From NCBI GenBank assembly GCA_965224605.1, contig CBDCZP010000008.1, forward strand, positions 1-64,000: DNA of 64,000 nt, in the 5' to 3' direction. The translations under genes were made by a program, and so were the position numbers. Source of the stretch: HyVt-477 sp965224605. GTDB lineage: Bacteria; Pseudomonadota; Gammaproteobacteria; Thiotrichales; Thiotrichaceae. Positions 18,041-26,890 of the stretch are shown piece by piece (the stretch's first letter is position 1; each line of letters starts with the position of its first letter). The notes below the pieces were generated by a model that did not search any database, was not told where the DNA came from, and saw nothing but the letters and a program-made list of their open reading frames with translations.

Positions 18041-18457
18041 TTATAGTTCAAACGGGTTTAGCAGCTCTATACCTATATTATTTATATCTTTAACATTACG
18101 TGTAACTAACGTTAAGTGATGCTGCATTGCAGTTGCTGCAAGCAAACTATCTATTACAGGAAGTGGTCTAATCGCATTGAGTTTGCCCCAGATATCACAG
18201 GTTTCTGCATCGAAGGTTAGTATCCTTCCAGAATAATATTCTTCTATGGTCATGAGCCATTGCTCTAAAACTAATGACTGCACTGGGTCTTTGCGTCGCT
18301 TTAACTCAACCCCTTTTCGGATCTCACCGGTAACAAGAATACTCAAATAAATAGAGCTATCCTCAATTTCACTGAACCAGTTATACACACTAGGGTTACA
18401 GCGCTCTTTCTTTCTAATTTCCGAAATAATATTAGTGTCCAGAAGAAACTTCACCAC
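18041..18457 (-). CDS. PIN-domain toxin, VapC/FitB type
   Basis: 138 aa. N-terminal LLDTNIISEIRKK, the classic FitB/VapC active-site entry. Then Glu in LVTGEIRKGVE, and C-terminal DSLLAATAMQHHLTLVTRNVKDI with the remaining acidic residues and TRN. It is likely an RNase inhibited by the RHH antitoxin just upstream, whose stop region overlaps it by 7 bp. Confidence 0.88.
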   Translation of the reverse strand: MVKFLLDTNIISEIRKKERCNPSVYNWFSEIEDSSIYLSILVTGEIRKGVELKRRKDPVQSLVLEQWLMTIEEYYSGRILTFDAETCDIWGKLNAIRPLPVIDSLLAATAMQHHLTLVTRNVKDINNIGIELLNPFEL

Positions 18458-18684
18458 TCTATTTCTCGCCCAAAATCTTTGCTTCGTTGTAAATCAATCT
18501 CATCTATTTCTGGCATTTCAAGTAACAAGGTTTTAAGTGAAGGAATATTCCCCTCTTTTTTTATCAGAACCTCTTTTAAAATACTTCTGTGTTCTGCTTC
18601 CATAGACTGACCATGCTGCGCAGCACGGATTTTCAGCAAACGCACAATATTGTCATCAAGGTTTCTTACCAATAATTGCCCCAT
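18451..18684 (-). CDS. FitA/VapB-type ribbon-helix-helix antitoxin
   Basis: 77 aa. The N-terminal RHH (GQLLVRNLDDNIVRLLKIRAA) and the GQSMEAEHRSIL segment are typical of FitA. The C-terminus ends in a toxin-binding tail with DFGREIEW. A good ribosome site (GGAGAG) precedes the ATG. A short TAGCA-A-TGCTA palindrome at about 18698-18708 is a candidate operator. It forms an operon with the overlapping toxin gene. Confidence 0.85.
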   Translation of the reverse strand: MGQLLVRNLDDNIVRLLKIRAAQHGQSMEAEHRSILKEVLIKKEGNIPSLKTLLLEMPEIDEIDLQRSKDFGREIEW

Positions 18685-18970
18685 GACTCTCTCCTATTGT
18701 TAGCAATGCTATCATACTAGTGTTTTGATGCTTTTTATTCAAGAGCTTTGTATCTTGCTTCGCTCATTACTTCAAGTTCTGCACTAATTGCATATCACTC
18801 GTGGCGTGATATTTACTTTTGTATCAACAGTCATGTCAGAATTAGGCTGGCTGAATTAAAGAAGCTATGACATGGGAACACTGTTGAGATTTTAGATGAA
18901 CACCTTCCTGCCAGTCTCCCAAGCACACGAAACAGTAAGTTTAACTAATAATTTTGTGAACATAACCCTT

Positions 18971-19072
18971 GTTCCCACGTGCCACGTGGGAACACAGTCC
19001 AGACGCGTTGCGTCGAGATTTGAGCACAACGCTGGCGCGTTAGACTGAATCCCCACGCAGGCGCATGGGGAC
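18971..19072. repeat. family-3 palindromic intergenic repeat (GTTCCCACG...CGTGGGAAC)
   Basis: A perfect 10-bp-arm palindrome GTTCCCACGT / CACGTGGGAAC-type at 18971-18993. It is followed by GC-richer half-repeats and a final CCCCACGC/GCGCATGGGG pair up to 19072. The sequence composition is unlike neighbouring AT-rich spacers. The gap 18685-19105 holds nothing else I can recognise. Confidence 0.6.
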
Positions 19073-19105
19073 TAGAATAGTAATCAACCATAGCGAGAAG
19101 ATAAA

Positions 19106-19494
19106 ATGAATAGTATTACTGGAATAGACCATATTGGCATCAGAGTAGCGAAGCTTTCTACTGCTAGAAAGTTTTATGAAAACTTGGGATTCATCTTTAT
19201 TGAAGGACCAACTTGGCCTGAGCCAATTGCAATCATGAAACATCCTTGCGGGGTAGTGATTAACTTTATTTTAAACGCGGCCAGCTCACCAGAAAAAAAC
19301 ATCTTGATGGATATTCCCGAAAGGCATGTGGGTTATACCCATGTGGCACTGATCTAATGGCGGTAAAAACGCAGCTAGATAACCTCAATATTGTTATTAC
19401 CGAAGGTCCTGTAGATTTTGGGGGTAATTATGGGTCGTCATTGTTTATCAGAGACCAGGATAGAAATGTCATTGAGTTTCATCAGCCGATATAA
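19106..19494 (+). pseudogene. VOC/glyoxalase-family gene broken by a frameshift
   Basis: The first 83 codons (ITGIDHIGIRV, ARKFYENLGF, RHVGYTHVALI) end at TAA 19357. The second half continues in another frame from ATG 19357 (45 aa, ending with FIRDQDRNVIEFHQPI), matching the C-terminal metal-binding strand RD-x-x-RNxIEF of VOC proteins. Joined, they make a normal single VOC module of about 128 aa (lactoylglutathione lyase or dioxygenase-like fold). A single-base loss near 19353 would explain it. Real decay and sequencing error are equally possible. Confidence 0.7.
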
Positions 19495-19588
19495 ATGTGG
19501 ATACGCTAAATCATTCATCAAAAGATAGTGAAAGCTTTGTTACGTCGGTTATTTCTGCTCGTAATTCCGGGGCTGTTCAATGCTATTT

Positions 19589-19656
19589 GGAAGTGAGACT
19601 TTAGTCTCGCCAATGCATGCTTGGAGTCGCATTGGCGGGACTGAAGTCCCACGTCC
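19589..19656. repeat. family-2 inverted repeat, complete copy with long arms
   Basis: Arms GGAAGTGAGACTTTAGTC... and ...GACTGAAGTCCCACGTCC pair through CGCCAATGC/GCATTGGCG. It is preceded by GGGGCTGTTCAATGCTA, the same terminal sequence as the MITE at 55959. It lies just after the operon ending at 19667 and could also act as its terminator. Confidence 0.6.
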
Positions 19657-19666
19657 TGTAAAAACT

Positions 19667-20974
19667 CTATTTAAAAACATCCTGCGTAAAATTGTTATAC
19701 CAGGAATAGGCATATTCAACTGCTAGTTTATGCTGTCTATCCGACGCATTTAACGGCGATGTACCACCACTATTGGGTATTTTCTCAATACTTTTCTCAT
19801 CATCAGATAAGCGATAAAGTGCTAATATTGAAATGCCGTAATCTTCACTAATCACGCTGTAACAACCATTACTAAACGATGGACTAGCCACTTCTTGTTC
19901 ATTGAGTAAAGCAGCGACAGCCGCCGCACAAACTTTGGCTTCTGAGTTGGCGGCATAGCCTGATTTGGGTAATGCTGTTGCGGTACAGGCATCTCCGATC
20001 ACATGGATGTTTGAGTGCAAGGTCGATTCAAAGGTTTTCTTATGAATAGGACACCAGTTTGAATCATCGACAAGGTCTGCCGCATAGGCAATAGCTCCTG
20101 CTTTTTGAGCAGGGATTATATTCAATACGTCCGCTTGATAAGTATCGCCAAACGCTGTTGTGACTGACTTATTTCCTGCATCAACACTCACCACACCTGC
20201 TGATCGATCCCCAGATACCCATTCTATTAACGCGTTATCAGTGTTGTAGCCGTAAAGCTCTGTCCACGCTTCTTCAAATTGGCTTTTCTTGGCGAATGAA
20301 GTCTTTGGATCAAGGATGATGACTTTGGATTTGGATTTATGTTGCTTTAAGTAACTGGCTATTTGACTCGCACGTTCATAAGGTGCGGGTGGACAACGAT
20401 AAGGATTGGGGGGTGCTGCAATCACAACTGTACCACCATCATCCATCGCCTCTAATTGCGCTCGGAGTGTGAGTGTTTGTTGACCTGCTTTCCATGCATG
20501 AGGAATGCTTTCTGCTACGTTTTCATCAAAGCCTTCTATGGTATCAAAACGGAAGTCTATACCTGGCGAAACAATGCAGCGATCATAAGCATAGCTTGCG
20601 CCACTTTTGGTTTTAACTTGTTGAGCATCGGCTTCGATGGCAGTCACTTCGTCTTGCACGATGGTTACGCCACTTGCTTTTAATGCATCGTAACTAAAGC
20701 GTAAGGTTTCAATATTACGACTACCGCCGAGTACTTCATTGCTCATATAGCAGGTTAAATAGTTGGCGTTCTTTTCTATCAATGTCACCTGAATCGTTGG
20801 GTCTTGTCTGAGTAGGTATTTAGCAGCGGTTGCACCACCGGTTCCTCCACCGACAATAACCACTCGTTTTGTAGCACCGAGTGCCAAATAAGGAAAACTA
20901 AGCCCTACCGTTGCTGTGCCGAGGGCTAAGGTCTTGAGAAAGTTTCTGCGTGTTGTACGTTTTAAATGCGTCAT
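19667..20974 (-). CDS. FccB/SoxF-like flavoprotein of flavocytochrome c sulfide dehydrogenase family, Tat-exported
   Basis: 435 aa. Twin-arginine signal RRNFLK, then a dinucleotide-binding motif VVIVGGGTGGATAA. NYLTCYMSNEVLGG places a Cys where FccB attaches FAD covalently (8-alpha-cysteinyl). Two further conserved cysteines are in CPPAPYE and GDACTA, and the C-terminal FCSD-type domain is present. The family oxidises sulfide in the periplasm and passes electrons to a cytochrome c. No FccA cytochrome is adjacent. Instead this is the last gene of a three-gene operon (15 bp after DUF1552) whose first product carries four heme c sites, which could be the electron partner. A non-sulfide substrate is therefore possible. 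Ribosome site AAGGAAT precedes ATG. Confidence 0.85.
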   Translation of the reverse strand: MTHLKRTTRRNFLKTLALGTATVGLSFPYLALGATKRVVIVGGGTGGATAAKYLLRQDPTIQVTLIEKNANYLTCYMSNEVLGGSRNIETLRFSYDALKASGVTIVQDEVTAIEADAQQVKTKSGASYAYDRCIVSPGIDFRFDTIEGFDENVAESIPHAWKAGQQTLTLRAQLEAMDDGGTVVIAAPPNPYRCPPAPYERASQIASYLKQHKSKSKVIILDPKTSFAKKSQFEEAWTELYGYNTDNALIEWVSGDRSAGVVSVDAGNKSVTTAFGDTYQADVLNIIPAQKAGAIAYAADLVDDSNWCPIHKKTFESTLHSNIHVIGDACTATALPKSGYAANSEAKVCAAAVAALLNEQEVASPSFSNGCYSVISEDYGISILALYRLSDDEKSIEKIPNSGGTSPLNASDRQHKLAVEYAYSWYNNFTQDVFK

Positions 20975-20989
20975 ATTAATTCCTTTCTC

Positions 20990-22258
20990 TTATCCAAGTA
21001 AGCCGGGTAATGTGCTGGGGGAAGGGTCTTGTGTGCCAAAACTACTTATATCAACGTCCATAAATTGGGCAATTGAAACGAGTAGCTTATTGTGTGGGAC
21101 GCTATCGAACTGCAAGCTTCGACCTGTCACCATGCCCCCAGCCGATCCACCCGCAAGAATAAAGGGCATATCTTCGTGGTTATGCCAATTGCCATGTGCC
21201 AGTTCGCTGCCCATAAATATCAGCGTGTTATCCAGCAACGTGCCATCGCCATCAGGGTAGTTTTTGAGCTTTTCGATCAATTGTGCAAAGCGTTCGACAT
21301 ACCATGCTTTGATATCAATAAAGGCTTGTCCTCCTGCGTGAGATGCGCCATGCCCTGTCATCGTAGACCCCGGCATGACATTTTCATTGACGCTGTTATT
21401 CCATTTGAGCGTAACCACTCGTGTGAGATCGCAAGCCAAGGCATGTATCGCTACATCGGTATGTAAATCACCAATTAATTCCATTTGGGTCGCATCCAGA
21501 TATTCTGGGTTATCCCATAAACTAGTGCGCGTTACGCTAAAATTGGTGGGGTTGAAATCCCAACTTGGGCAGCTTGATGTATTCGCTTGAAGACGTGTTT
21601 CTAGTTCGCGTATGGATTCAAGATGGGTTTCAAGCTTTTGTTTTTCATCATTGCCTAGATTACCCATTAGTGCATTCACTTCTTGGGTCACATTGTCTAA
21701 GACACTTAAACGGCGTTGTTGCTGTACGCTTTCCGTGCTACTGCCACCAAATAATGATTCAAATGCGACTAACGGGTTTTTCTCTGGACTGACTGCTGTG
21801 CCATTAAAGTCAAACGTCATATGTTTGTTATGGTAGATAGGCACGATATTGAGATTGAGGTGCGGCTTGATGGTTTGGTTTTTGAAGTAATCTCCAAGAT
21901 AATAATCCAGTGAAACATCGATATTGCTATTGTTGCCTTCCGTACCCGTGAGGAGCTTGATAACTCCCCCTTCGTGCGTACTCCCTGAGCCTTTCATGTC
22001 CAGACCACTCAAGAAGATACAATCTTCTTTAACTCTATCTAAAGGCTGTGTCATACCCGGTAACGTAAAATCGGTTTCAGTACCCTGAGCATGCCAGTCA
22101 TCAGGGCGCATACCATCAGGAATAGCAATGAAGATCACCCGTTTCTGTGACGTCTCAGCAGTTGCCGTTCGCATTAAGGGAAAAGTAGCTGAAGCGATAC
22201 CTGCACTGCTCAGTAGCTTTAAGAAATTACGGCGTTTAAGTGAAGTTGCTCTTAACAT
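20990..22258 (-). CDS. DUF1552-family Tat-exported protein
   Basis: 422 aa from ATG 22258, which has GGGGG 9 nt upstream; a TTG at 22264 is less likely. Twin-arginine signal KRRNFLKLL. The body matches DUF1552: FIAIPDGMRPDDWH, FLSGLDMKGSGSTHEGG, a central ALACDLTRVVTLKW, then GHGASHAGG and FMGSELAHGNWHNHEDMPFILAGG. The family is related to alkaline-phosphatase/sulfatase-like DUF1501 folds, and nearly always sits beside DUF1592-type cytochrome proteins. Biochemical role unknown. It starts 12 bp after the DUF1592 stop, so the genes are cotranscribed. Confidence 0.85.
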   Translation of the reverse strand: MLRATSLKRRNFLKLLSSAGIASATFPLMRTATAETSQKRVIFIAIPDGMRPDDWHAQGTETDFTLPGMTQPLDRVKEDCIFLSGLDMKGSGSTHEGGVIKLLTGTEGNNSNIDVSLDYYLGDYFKNQTIKPHLNLNIVPIYHNKHMTFDFNGTAVSPEKNPLVAFESLFGGSSTESVQQQRRLSVLDNVTQEVNALMGNLGNDEKQKLETHLESIRELETRLQANTSSCPSWDFNPTNFSVTRTSLWDNPEYLDATQMELIGDLHTDVAIHALACDLTRVVTLKWNNSVNENVMPGSTMTGHGASHAGGQAFIDIKAWYVERFAQLIEKLKNYPDGDGTLLDNTLIFMGSELAHGNWHNHEDMPFILAGGSAGGMVTGRSLQFDSVPHNKLLVSIAQFMDVDISSFGTQDPSPSTLPGLLG

Positions 22259-22270
22259 AATCAAATCCCC

Positions 22271-25200
22271 CTATTTGGCTTGACGTTTAATGAAGTTGGG
22301 TGAGTTCACAATCCCTAACAACATCGTTTGCAGGTTGTAATCACTTTCTTCGTAGGTCTGAAGGAAAGCATCTACGGCGCAGCTATCGGCGGATGTTTCC
22401 TCTCTTCCTGCGACATATTGATAATATTGTTTGGCAATACACTGAGAAGCCGCTGGGCTTTCCGAAATGATAGCGCTCAACTGTTTTGAGTTATCAAAAG
22501 AGACTTCCTCTTCTGGTGTATAGGTTTCCAAACCTCGCAATATGCCAGTGGCATCCACAGCCTGACCGTTTTCGGTTGATCGGAATTGCCCTGCTCCATC
22601 ATAGCTTTCAAGGCTAAAGCCGGGACCATCCAAATATTGATGACAGGCATAACACGACTCACTGGATTCACTGTGAAAAGCAAACCGTTCGCGTGTAGTG
22701 GCGTTCTCATCGACTACAGGCGTTGCAATAATCCCCATATTGGCAGCGGCTGGTAAGTCATGACAAAGCAGTCGTTCAAAAACGAAGGCGCCACGTTTGA
22801 AGGGGTGGGACTCATTACTATTGGCGTATTTAGCTAATACGGCACCCAAGGTGAGGATACCTGAACGCGTATCGTCGGTAACGGGTGTCACCGCAAATTC
22901 ACTACCCGATTGCGCGGTTAAACCGTAGAAACTAGCGAGAGTGCTATTGGCCAGCACATAATTACTACTAAATAACTCGCGGTATTTTTGTGATGAGTCA
23001 AAGGTTACATGGTTAAAGAAGTTCACTAATTCTTGCGATAGAGAAGCCCTCACGTCATCCGTATAGTCTGGGTAAACACTTTGATCTTTTTCCGGTAAGG
23101 AATAAGGATTGCTACCTAGCAACCACTGCCCAACAAAGTTGCCTACTTGTGCCTGACTTCGCTCATCATTTAACAAACGATAAGCTTGAGCAATACGTTG
23201 AGCATCGGTTTTCAACGCATCATTGGCTGCCAATGTCATCAATTCATCATCAGGCATACTGCCCCAGAATAAATAGGACAAGCTACTCGCGACTTCATAA
23301 GACGTTAATTGATACGTGCCATCCGCTTGTAACTCGCCTAACTCTGAGCGATACAGCATATGCGGTGATGACAGCATTGCCATCACAGTTTTCTCAACAG
23401 CACTATCAAAGCTGTCTTGTGAGAAGAAGGCGAGATAGGTGGTTTGCTCTGCATCAGTCAAAGGTCTGCGATAGGCTTGTTTACCAAAGGTTTCAATAAA
23501 CTGTTTGGCGCAGGCTGTATCCGTTGCTAAACAGGGAACAATGTGGCTCTTACTCTCTGACAAAGCTTGCGCTGCCAAATCTTCTGCTTTATTGATAAAG
23601 GCTTCTAAGCGAAGTGAAGTCACTTGATTGGCAGCGATATTATTATCAAAACCATTCACGCGGTTTTCATCAGGTAACTCGTGAATAATACTGACGGATA
23701 AACCGAGTAAATCATTCACCGTACTTTCGTATTCGTAACGAGTCAATAAACGCAGACTACGTGAGCTGGCTGGTGCGACGCCACTACAGGCTTGTGCATC
23801 AGTGCCGTCTCCATCGGTTCCGTCATCTGTTCCGTCGCCTGCATCTGCGGCTAATACTTCGATGATGTATTTAGCAATCGAAGCAGCACAGTTACCGACA
23901 CAAGCGTCTGGATCAGACGGTGGCATGGTAGTGGTATTGGTTTGCGTCAGGCTAGATAAATTATCGCTGGTAAATCCAGTCAATGATTTGCCCGTGAAAC
24001 CACCCGAGCCATCCGCACCATGACAGGTTGAACAGCCTTGGTTAGCGTATTCATTCTTTCCATAGTCCAATACGGTTAATAACGTGGTGCTGGTTTCCGC
24101 TGATATCGCTGAAGCGATGGTGTTGTAGGCAGTAATGCGATAAGTATATGAATTTCCAGCACTGACATCACTGTCTGTATAGCTACTAACGTTGGCGGCT
24201 ATATCAGCGATTTCTGTCCAGTTAGCGTTGTCAGTAGTACGTTCTATTTTATAGCCCGTTTCATTGTTACTGTTGTCAATCCAACTAATGTTGATCAACT
24301 CATTATCAACGGCTGATGAACTGATTCCTGTTGGAATGGAAGGTACGGTTTCAGTGTTTGAATCACCACCGTTATCAGTATCTCCGCCAGTCGAATCATC
24401 GTCTGTACCGTCTGTGTCACCCGTATTGTCAGTATCGCTAGTGTTACCTGTCGTGTCGTCAGGATTCGCGGCATAAAAATCAATAATCGCAGCTAAAGCA
24501 TTTTCACCGTATCTGCTTTCTAGTGAATTGATTTGCGTTAGCATGCCCTCAGGAACATTGTCTGTGGGGTTCTCAAGGTAATCAGTTAATGTGGCTGTTA
24601 AGTAAGTTTTCCATTGTCCTGCTAGTGGCGATCCCGTCACTAAACTATGTCCATTATCGGTATGACAAACAGAGCAGCTTTCATCATGTATTTGTCGCCC
24701 TAGTTTAACGAGTTCAACATCCGTTTCCTGAGTCGCAGGCGTATAGGTTTGGGATGCCAGTGAGTCGGCAATCAACGCTATTTGCTCAGTAGAATAGCCT
24801 CTGGCTAACTGCCCCATAATGGTTGATGCTCTCGCATCAGTTTGGTAGATAGCCATCGTATTAATAATATAATCACGATCAAGCCCAGCAATAGTAGGCG
24901 TTGCCGGCCCTGTGCTAGTACCGTCGGTGCCATGACAACTCGAACAGTTATCCACTAACATTTGCGAACCAATTTGGGAGTGATCTTGTCGCGTAACAGA
25001 AACGGTGTTGCTATAAGCCGAATCAGCCATTTCGTTGTTGGCTTTTATGCGGTACTCGTAGGTTTCACCGATACCTATGGTTTCATCTTCATAATGAACC
25101 GTATCGGCGCTAGTTTGTTGGAGTTGTTGCCAGCTTTGATTCGACTGACGACGCTCAATAATAAAGGAGTCTTCATTATCGCTATTGTCTGTCCAGATCA

Positions 25201-26035
25201 GCACAGCATTCGTATTATCAAGCATTGTCGCGGATAAGGAAGACGGTGCTTTCGGGCTAACAAGCACGGTATCAGGTTGCCCTGAACACTTAACACCATC
25301 CACTGCAAGGTCAATGGGAACAGGGTTTTCATCACCGTATTTACCATTAAAGCCAAATGAAATTTGACCACCACTGCTGATATTCTGATTCCAACCCGCA
25401 GGAGTAACCGTTACCAAATCATCTTGTTGACTAAAGCTACCATTCCAGCCCTGCCCTACTTTTTGATCGGATAATGGCATTGTCCATGTGACTGTCCAGT
25501 TTTCTAGAGAATCACCTTGGTTTTTAATGATGACATCGCTGGTAAAGCCTGTATTCCACTGGTTACGGACAACATAGCTTGCTTCACAAACGACCTCTTT
25601 TTCTGGTTCAGGTGTTTCTGTATCAGCACCATCATCAGTAGGCGCTTCAGCTTGTCCCGAACAAAGTGTGTCATTAACCGTAATATCATAAGGAGCTGTA
25701 TTCTCGCCTGAATAACTGCCGTTAAAACCAAACTTTGCGCTACCACCTGAGCTTATATTTCCATTCCAGTTATAACTTTTAACCGAAATACTGGAACCCG
25801 TTTGAACGAGCTTTCCATTCCATAGCCCCGTGATTTTTTGATTATTGGGCATCGTCCAGTTAACCTCCCAACCCGACCATGAATCTCCCGAATTAGAAAT
25901 CGTAACATTCGCAGTAAAACCATTACCCCAATCGTTTGCAATGTCGTAATTCACCTGACAACTGTTTTCCGCATAAGCAGAATGGAAGCTAAAAAGCAGA
26001 ATAATGAGAGTGATGTAACGGTATGCCCTTGCCAT
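22271..26035 (-). CDS. secreted CBM2-containing multi-cytochrome DUF1592/DUF1588/DUF1585-type protein
   Basis: 1254 aa from ATG 26035 (GGGGAG site; the 18-codon upstream extension lacks one). Signal peptide; two CBM2 carbohydrate-binding modules (about 24-130 and 145-255, W-rich, NxGFTxxVxIxNxGDS pattern); FN3; two c-type heme sites CSSCH and CSVCH; Asp/Thr linker; FN3; a third heme CSTCH; then the planctomycete-type DUF1587/1592/1588/1585 region (from about 775, LLTRYEYESTVNDLLG) with a fourth CYACH. CBM2 binds cellulose or chitin, so the complex probably acts on or at insoluble polysaccharide outside the cell. First gene of the operon with DUF1552 and FccB-like proteins. The exact redox chemistry is unknown. 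Confidence 0.85.
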   Translation of the reverse strand: MARAYRYITLIILLFSFHSAYAENSCQVNYDIANDWGNGFTANVTISNSGDSWSGWEVNWTMPNNQKITGLWNGKLVQTGSSISVKSYNWNGNISSGGSAKFGFNGSYSGENTAPYDITVNDTLCSGQAEAPTDDGADTETPEPEKEVVCEASYVVRNQWNTGFTSDVIIKNQGDSLENWTVTWTMPLSDQKVGQGWNGSFSQQDDLVTVTPAGWNQNISSGGQISFGFNGKYGDENPVPIDLAVDGVKCSGQPDTVLVSPKAPSSLSATMLDNTNAVLIWTDNSDNEDSFIIERRQSNQSWQQLQQTSADTVHYEDETIGIGETYEYRIKANNEMADSAYSNTVSVTRQDHSQIGSQMLVDNCSSCHGTDGTSTGPATPTIAGLDRDYIINTMAIYQTDARASTIMGQLARGYSTEQIALIADSLASQTYTPATQETDVELVKLGRQIHDESCSVCHTDNGHSLVTGSPLAGQWKTYLTATLTDYLENPTDNVPEGMLTQINSLESRYGENALAAIIDFYAANPDDTTGNTSDTDNTGDTDGTDDDSTGGDTDNGGDSNTETVPSIPTGISSSAVDNELINISWIDNSNNETGYKIERTTDNANWTEIADIAANVSSYTDSDVSAGNSYTYRITAYNTIASAISAETSTTLLTVLDYGKNEYANQGCSTCHGADGSGGFTGKSLTGFTSDNLSSLTQTNTTTMPPSDPDACVGNCAASIAKYIIEVLAADAGDGTDDGTDGDGTDAQACSGVAPASSRSLRLLTRYEYESTVNDLLGLSVSIIHELPDENRVNGFDNNIAANQVTSLRLEAFINKAEDLAAQALSESKSHIVPCLATDTACAKQFIETFGKQAYRRPLTDAEQTTYLAFFSQDSFDSAVEKTVMAMLSSPHMLYRSELGELQADGTYQLTSYEVASSLSYLFWGSMPDDELMTLAANDALKTDAQRIAQAYRLLNDERSQAQVGNFVGQWLLGSNPYSLPEKDQSVYPDYTDDVRASLSQELVNFFNHVTFDSSQKYRELFSSNYVLANSTLASFYGLTAQSGSEFAVTPVTDDTRSGILTLGAVLAKYANSNESHPFKRGAFVFERLLCHDLPAAANMGIIATPVVDENATTRERFAFHSESSESCYACHQYLDGPGFSLESYDGAGQFRSTENGQAVDATGILRGLETYTPEEEVSFDNSKQLSAIISESPAASQCIAKQYYQYVAGREETSADSCAVDAFLQTYEESDYNLQTMLLGIVNSPNFIKRQAK

Positions 26036-26237
26036 AAGATATCTCCCCGTAATGGCGTTTGATTCAGCCCAGAATTTCAAAGTTATCAAGTGCCAGAATT
26101 AAGCATATAAGCTAGAGATTTTGATAAATCTGAAAAGGGTATTGCTGATATTTTGGCTATTAACTAACTATGCAACCAGCTATGCGACCAGCCATGCAAG
26201 AGAAGCCCGTATAGAATTAGTTAATAACTGTAGATTG

Positions 26238-26290
26238 ACTATAGCACCGCAAAGGGAGTTGAAATGTGAAGAAAATGTGAAAAGAATGTG
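26238..26290 (-). promoter_or_regulatory. triple CACATT-repeat promoter of the DUF1592 operon
   Basis: Three repeats at exactly 11-bp spacing (plus-strand AATGTG at 26263, 26274, 26285). Reading leftward, the last repeat is followed by 19 nt and TATAGT, preceded by TGC (extended -10). Predicted 5' leader about 195 nt. This is the strongest copy of the shared motif. Confidence 0.7.
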
Positions 26291-26372
26291 GACGCTTTTT
26301 ATTCACCTTAAAAAAATGAATAAACTGGTATGCTGGAACACATATGAGATTTAATGCTAACTTCCACCCACT

Positions 26373-26771
26373 ATGATGAATCGAATTACACAGTTATTTC
26401 CTCTCTGGGCTATCCTGTTATCTTGCGCAGGTTATTATTTCCCTGAAAGTTTTACCTCTTTAAAGCCTGCGATTATTCCTTTACTGAGCCTTATTATGTT
26501 CGGTATGGGTATTAGCTTAAAACCCGCTGACTTTAGTCGAGTGCTTAAGCGACCTAAACTTATTGCGATTGGAATTACTCTGCAATTTTTATTGATGCCA
26601 TTCTATGCATGGGGGATTTCCACACTTGAACAACTCCTGATATGGATGGCGATATTTTATCGTTTCAACTGTTCTCAATTGAATGTTAAGTGGTTAGTGC
26701 TACTGCCTCCTTCTCACGAAAAATGCGTCAAGGACGCTAAAGGTGCAAGAATTTTTCATTCCTTGGGGTGA
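26373..26771 (+). pseudogene. truncated BASS-family (bile acid:sodium symporter-like) transporter fragment
   Basis: The first about 90 residues match the N-terminus of BASS transporters (LFPLWAILLSCAGYYFPE, IIPLLSLIMFGMGISLKPADF, IGITLQFLLMPFYAW), covering about three membrane helices of the usual nine or ten. After LEQLL the sequence becomes unrelated (FYRFNCSQLN...). The rest of the gene is gone, so it cannot transport. The break lies next to the repeat at 26770 and the Fic gene, suggesting an insertion/deletion event there. Confidence 0.7.
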
Positions 26772-26823
26772 GATTGATATGCGCTTACCATTGAATAGTG
26801 GAAAATTTAAAGAGGCTGCTTAG
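26770..26823 (+). repeat. 54-bp direct repeat, left copy flanking the Fic gene
   Basis: Nearly identical to 28152-28205 (four to five differences). Both read EIDMRLPLNSGK-KEAA followed by a stop on the plus strand, so they look like the 3' end of a lost coding sequence duplicated on either side of the Fic gene. Confidence 0.65.
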
Positions 26824-26890
26824 AATTGTAAACCATGCGGGGCATCCTTTATTGCGTAGCGTACAAGGATATTCGTATCAACTCTATACC

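Noticed and set aside
22271..26035. Cellulase role for the CBM2 protein
   Set aside because: No glycoside hydrolase or LPMO motif; the catalytic-type regions are heme sites and DUF1592-type domains.
26121..26354. 77-codon plus-strand frame
   Set aside because: Runs through the triple CACATT promoter and has no recognisable domain.
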